Source: VFMC01 sp037130535 (GTDB lineage: Bacteria; Actinomycetota; Acidimicrobiia; Acidimicrobiales; Ilumatobacteraceae). From it: DNA of 6,197 nt. The number at the start of each line of letters is the position of its first letter. Position 1 is the stretch's first letter. Position numbers and translations under genes: made by a program. The notes under the pieces are model-generated. The model saw only the letters and a program-made list of their open reading frames with translations, was not told where the DNA came from and searched no databases. Positions 5,863 to 6,197 of this stretch are shown here, in pieces. The stretch spans positions 1 through 6,197 of the forward strand of contig JBAXSU010000192.1 of NCBI GenBank assembly GCA_037130535.1, given 5' to 3'.

Positions 5863-5881
5863 GGTTCAGCCGCGGCGAACC
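5863..5881 (-). terminator. Weak hairpin after the metallopeptidase stop
   Basis: Inverted repeat GGTTC/GAACC with a 9-nt centre, beginning one base after the metallopeptidase stop codon on the minus strand. Position suggests a terminator, but the stem is only 5 bp and no T-run follows. Confidence 0.25.
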
Positions 5882-5882
5882 G

Positions 5883-6197
5883 TCAGAACATCTCCTTGAA
5901 CGGGTCGCACTGCCGCGGGTCGAGGGTGTTGTAGCCGCGGGTGAACCAGTCCTGGCGCTGCTGCGCCGTGCCATGGGTGTACGTCTCGGGATCGGTGCGG
6001 CCCTGCGCGGCGATCTGGATGCGGTCGTCGCCCACCCCGGCCGCGGCGTTCAACGCCTCCTCGATCTCCTCGTTCGAGTCGAGCAGACCACGGCGGGCGA
6101 CATCGCCCACCCACACGCCCGCGTAGCAGTCGGCCTGCAATTCGAGCGCCACGGAGTAGTGATTGGCCAGGCTCGGCGTGCTCTTCTGCAGCCGCCG
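5883..6197 (-). CDS. YpfJ-like neutral zinc metallopeptidase, C-terminal part
   Basis: C-terminal 104 residues of a predicted zinc-dependent peptidase of the YpfJ/KPN_02809 family (Pfam Zn_peptidase, PF04228); the N-terminal part, including the expected HExxH motif, lies beyond base 6197. Visible family marks are ELQADCYAGVW (residues 18-28 of the fragment), where Glu18 probably provides the third zinc ligand, then GVGDDRIQ, THGTAQQRQDWFTRGY and the terminal CDPF. The frame is open to the window edge, so the GTG at 6152 is an internal valine and not a start. Two cysteines, in ADCYAG and CDPF, could form a disulfide if the protein is extracytoplasmic, as an N-terminal anchor is common in this family; that is inference. 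Substrates are unknown. It is in the same direction as the sigma gene, 49 bp upstream of the GTG start chosen there. Confidence 0.92.
   Translation of the reverse strand, partial: RRLQKSTPSLANHYSVALELQADCYAGVWVGDVARRGLLDSNEEIEEALNAAAGVGDDRIQIAAQGRTDPETYTHGTAQQRQDWFTRGYNTLDPRQCDPFKEMF

Noticed and set aside
5834..5974. Upstream extension of the sigma frame to ATG 5974
   Set aside because: Overlaps the conserved C-terminus of the zinc metallopeptidase in another frame and encodes Ser/Arg-rich non-conserved sequence.

Overview
This is a GC-rich bacterial window whose protein-coding DNA is almost all on the minus strand; one gene lies on the plus strand. Extensive antisense open frames, GTG starts, a possibly leaderless promoter and the style of the flagellar and sigma proteins suggest a flagellated actinobacterium, perhaps of the Acidimicrobiia. 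The taxonomic guess is inference from protein character only.

Layout from left to right. Positions 1-1206 (minus) hold a flagellin gene, complete at its N-terminus and cut by the window edge one or a few codons before its stop. A 198-bp gap carries its 5' leader, with a strong Shine-Dalgarno that also matches the CsrA-binding consensus. Positions 1405-2172 (minus) encode a VanY-like M15 peptidoglycan peptidase with no signal peptide. A 94-bp divergent spacer separates it from a NarL/FixJ-type response regulator (2267-2911, plus) whose phospho-acceptor aspartate appears to be glutamate. That gene converges with a GGDEF diguanylate cyclase (2924-4246, minus); the two stop codons sit at the two feet of one hairpin. 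The cyclase start overlaps the stop of an HDOD-domain gene (4243-5013, minus). An ECF-like sigma factor lies upstream (5087-about 5833, minus). At the right edge is the C-terminal third or so of a YpfJ-like neutral zinc metallopeptidase (5883-6197, minus).

The working picture is a motility and signalling neighbourhood. It contains the filament subunit, a wall hydrolase that may serve flagellar assembly, and a c-di-GMP synthase translationally coupled to an HDOD protein. Two transcriptional regulators (ECF sigma and atypical LuxR-type regulator) are adjacent. No mobile element, RNA gene or CRISPR array was seen. I did not find a clearly new multi-gene system. The strongest leads are the Asp-to-Glu receiver, the CsrA-like flagellin leader, the signal-less wall peptidase and the sigma-HDOD-GGDEF cluster.
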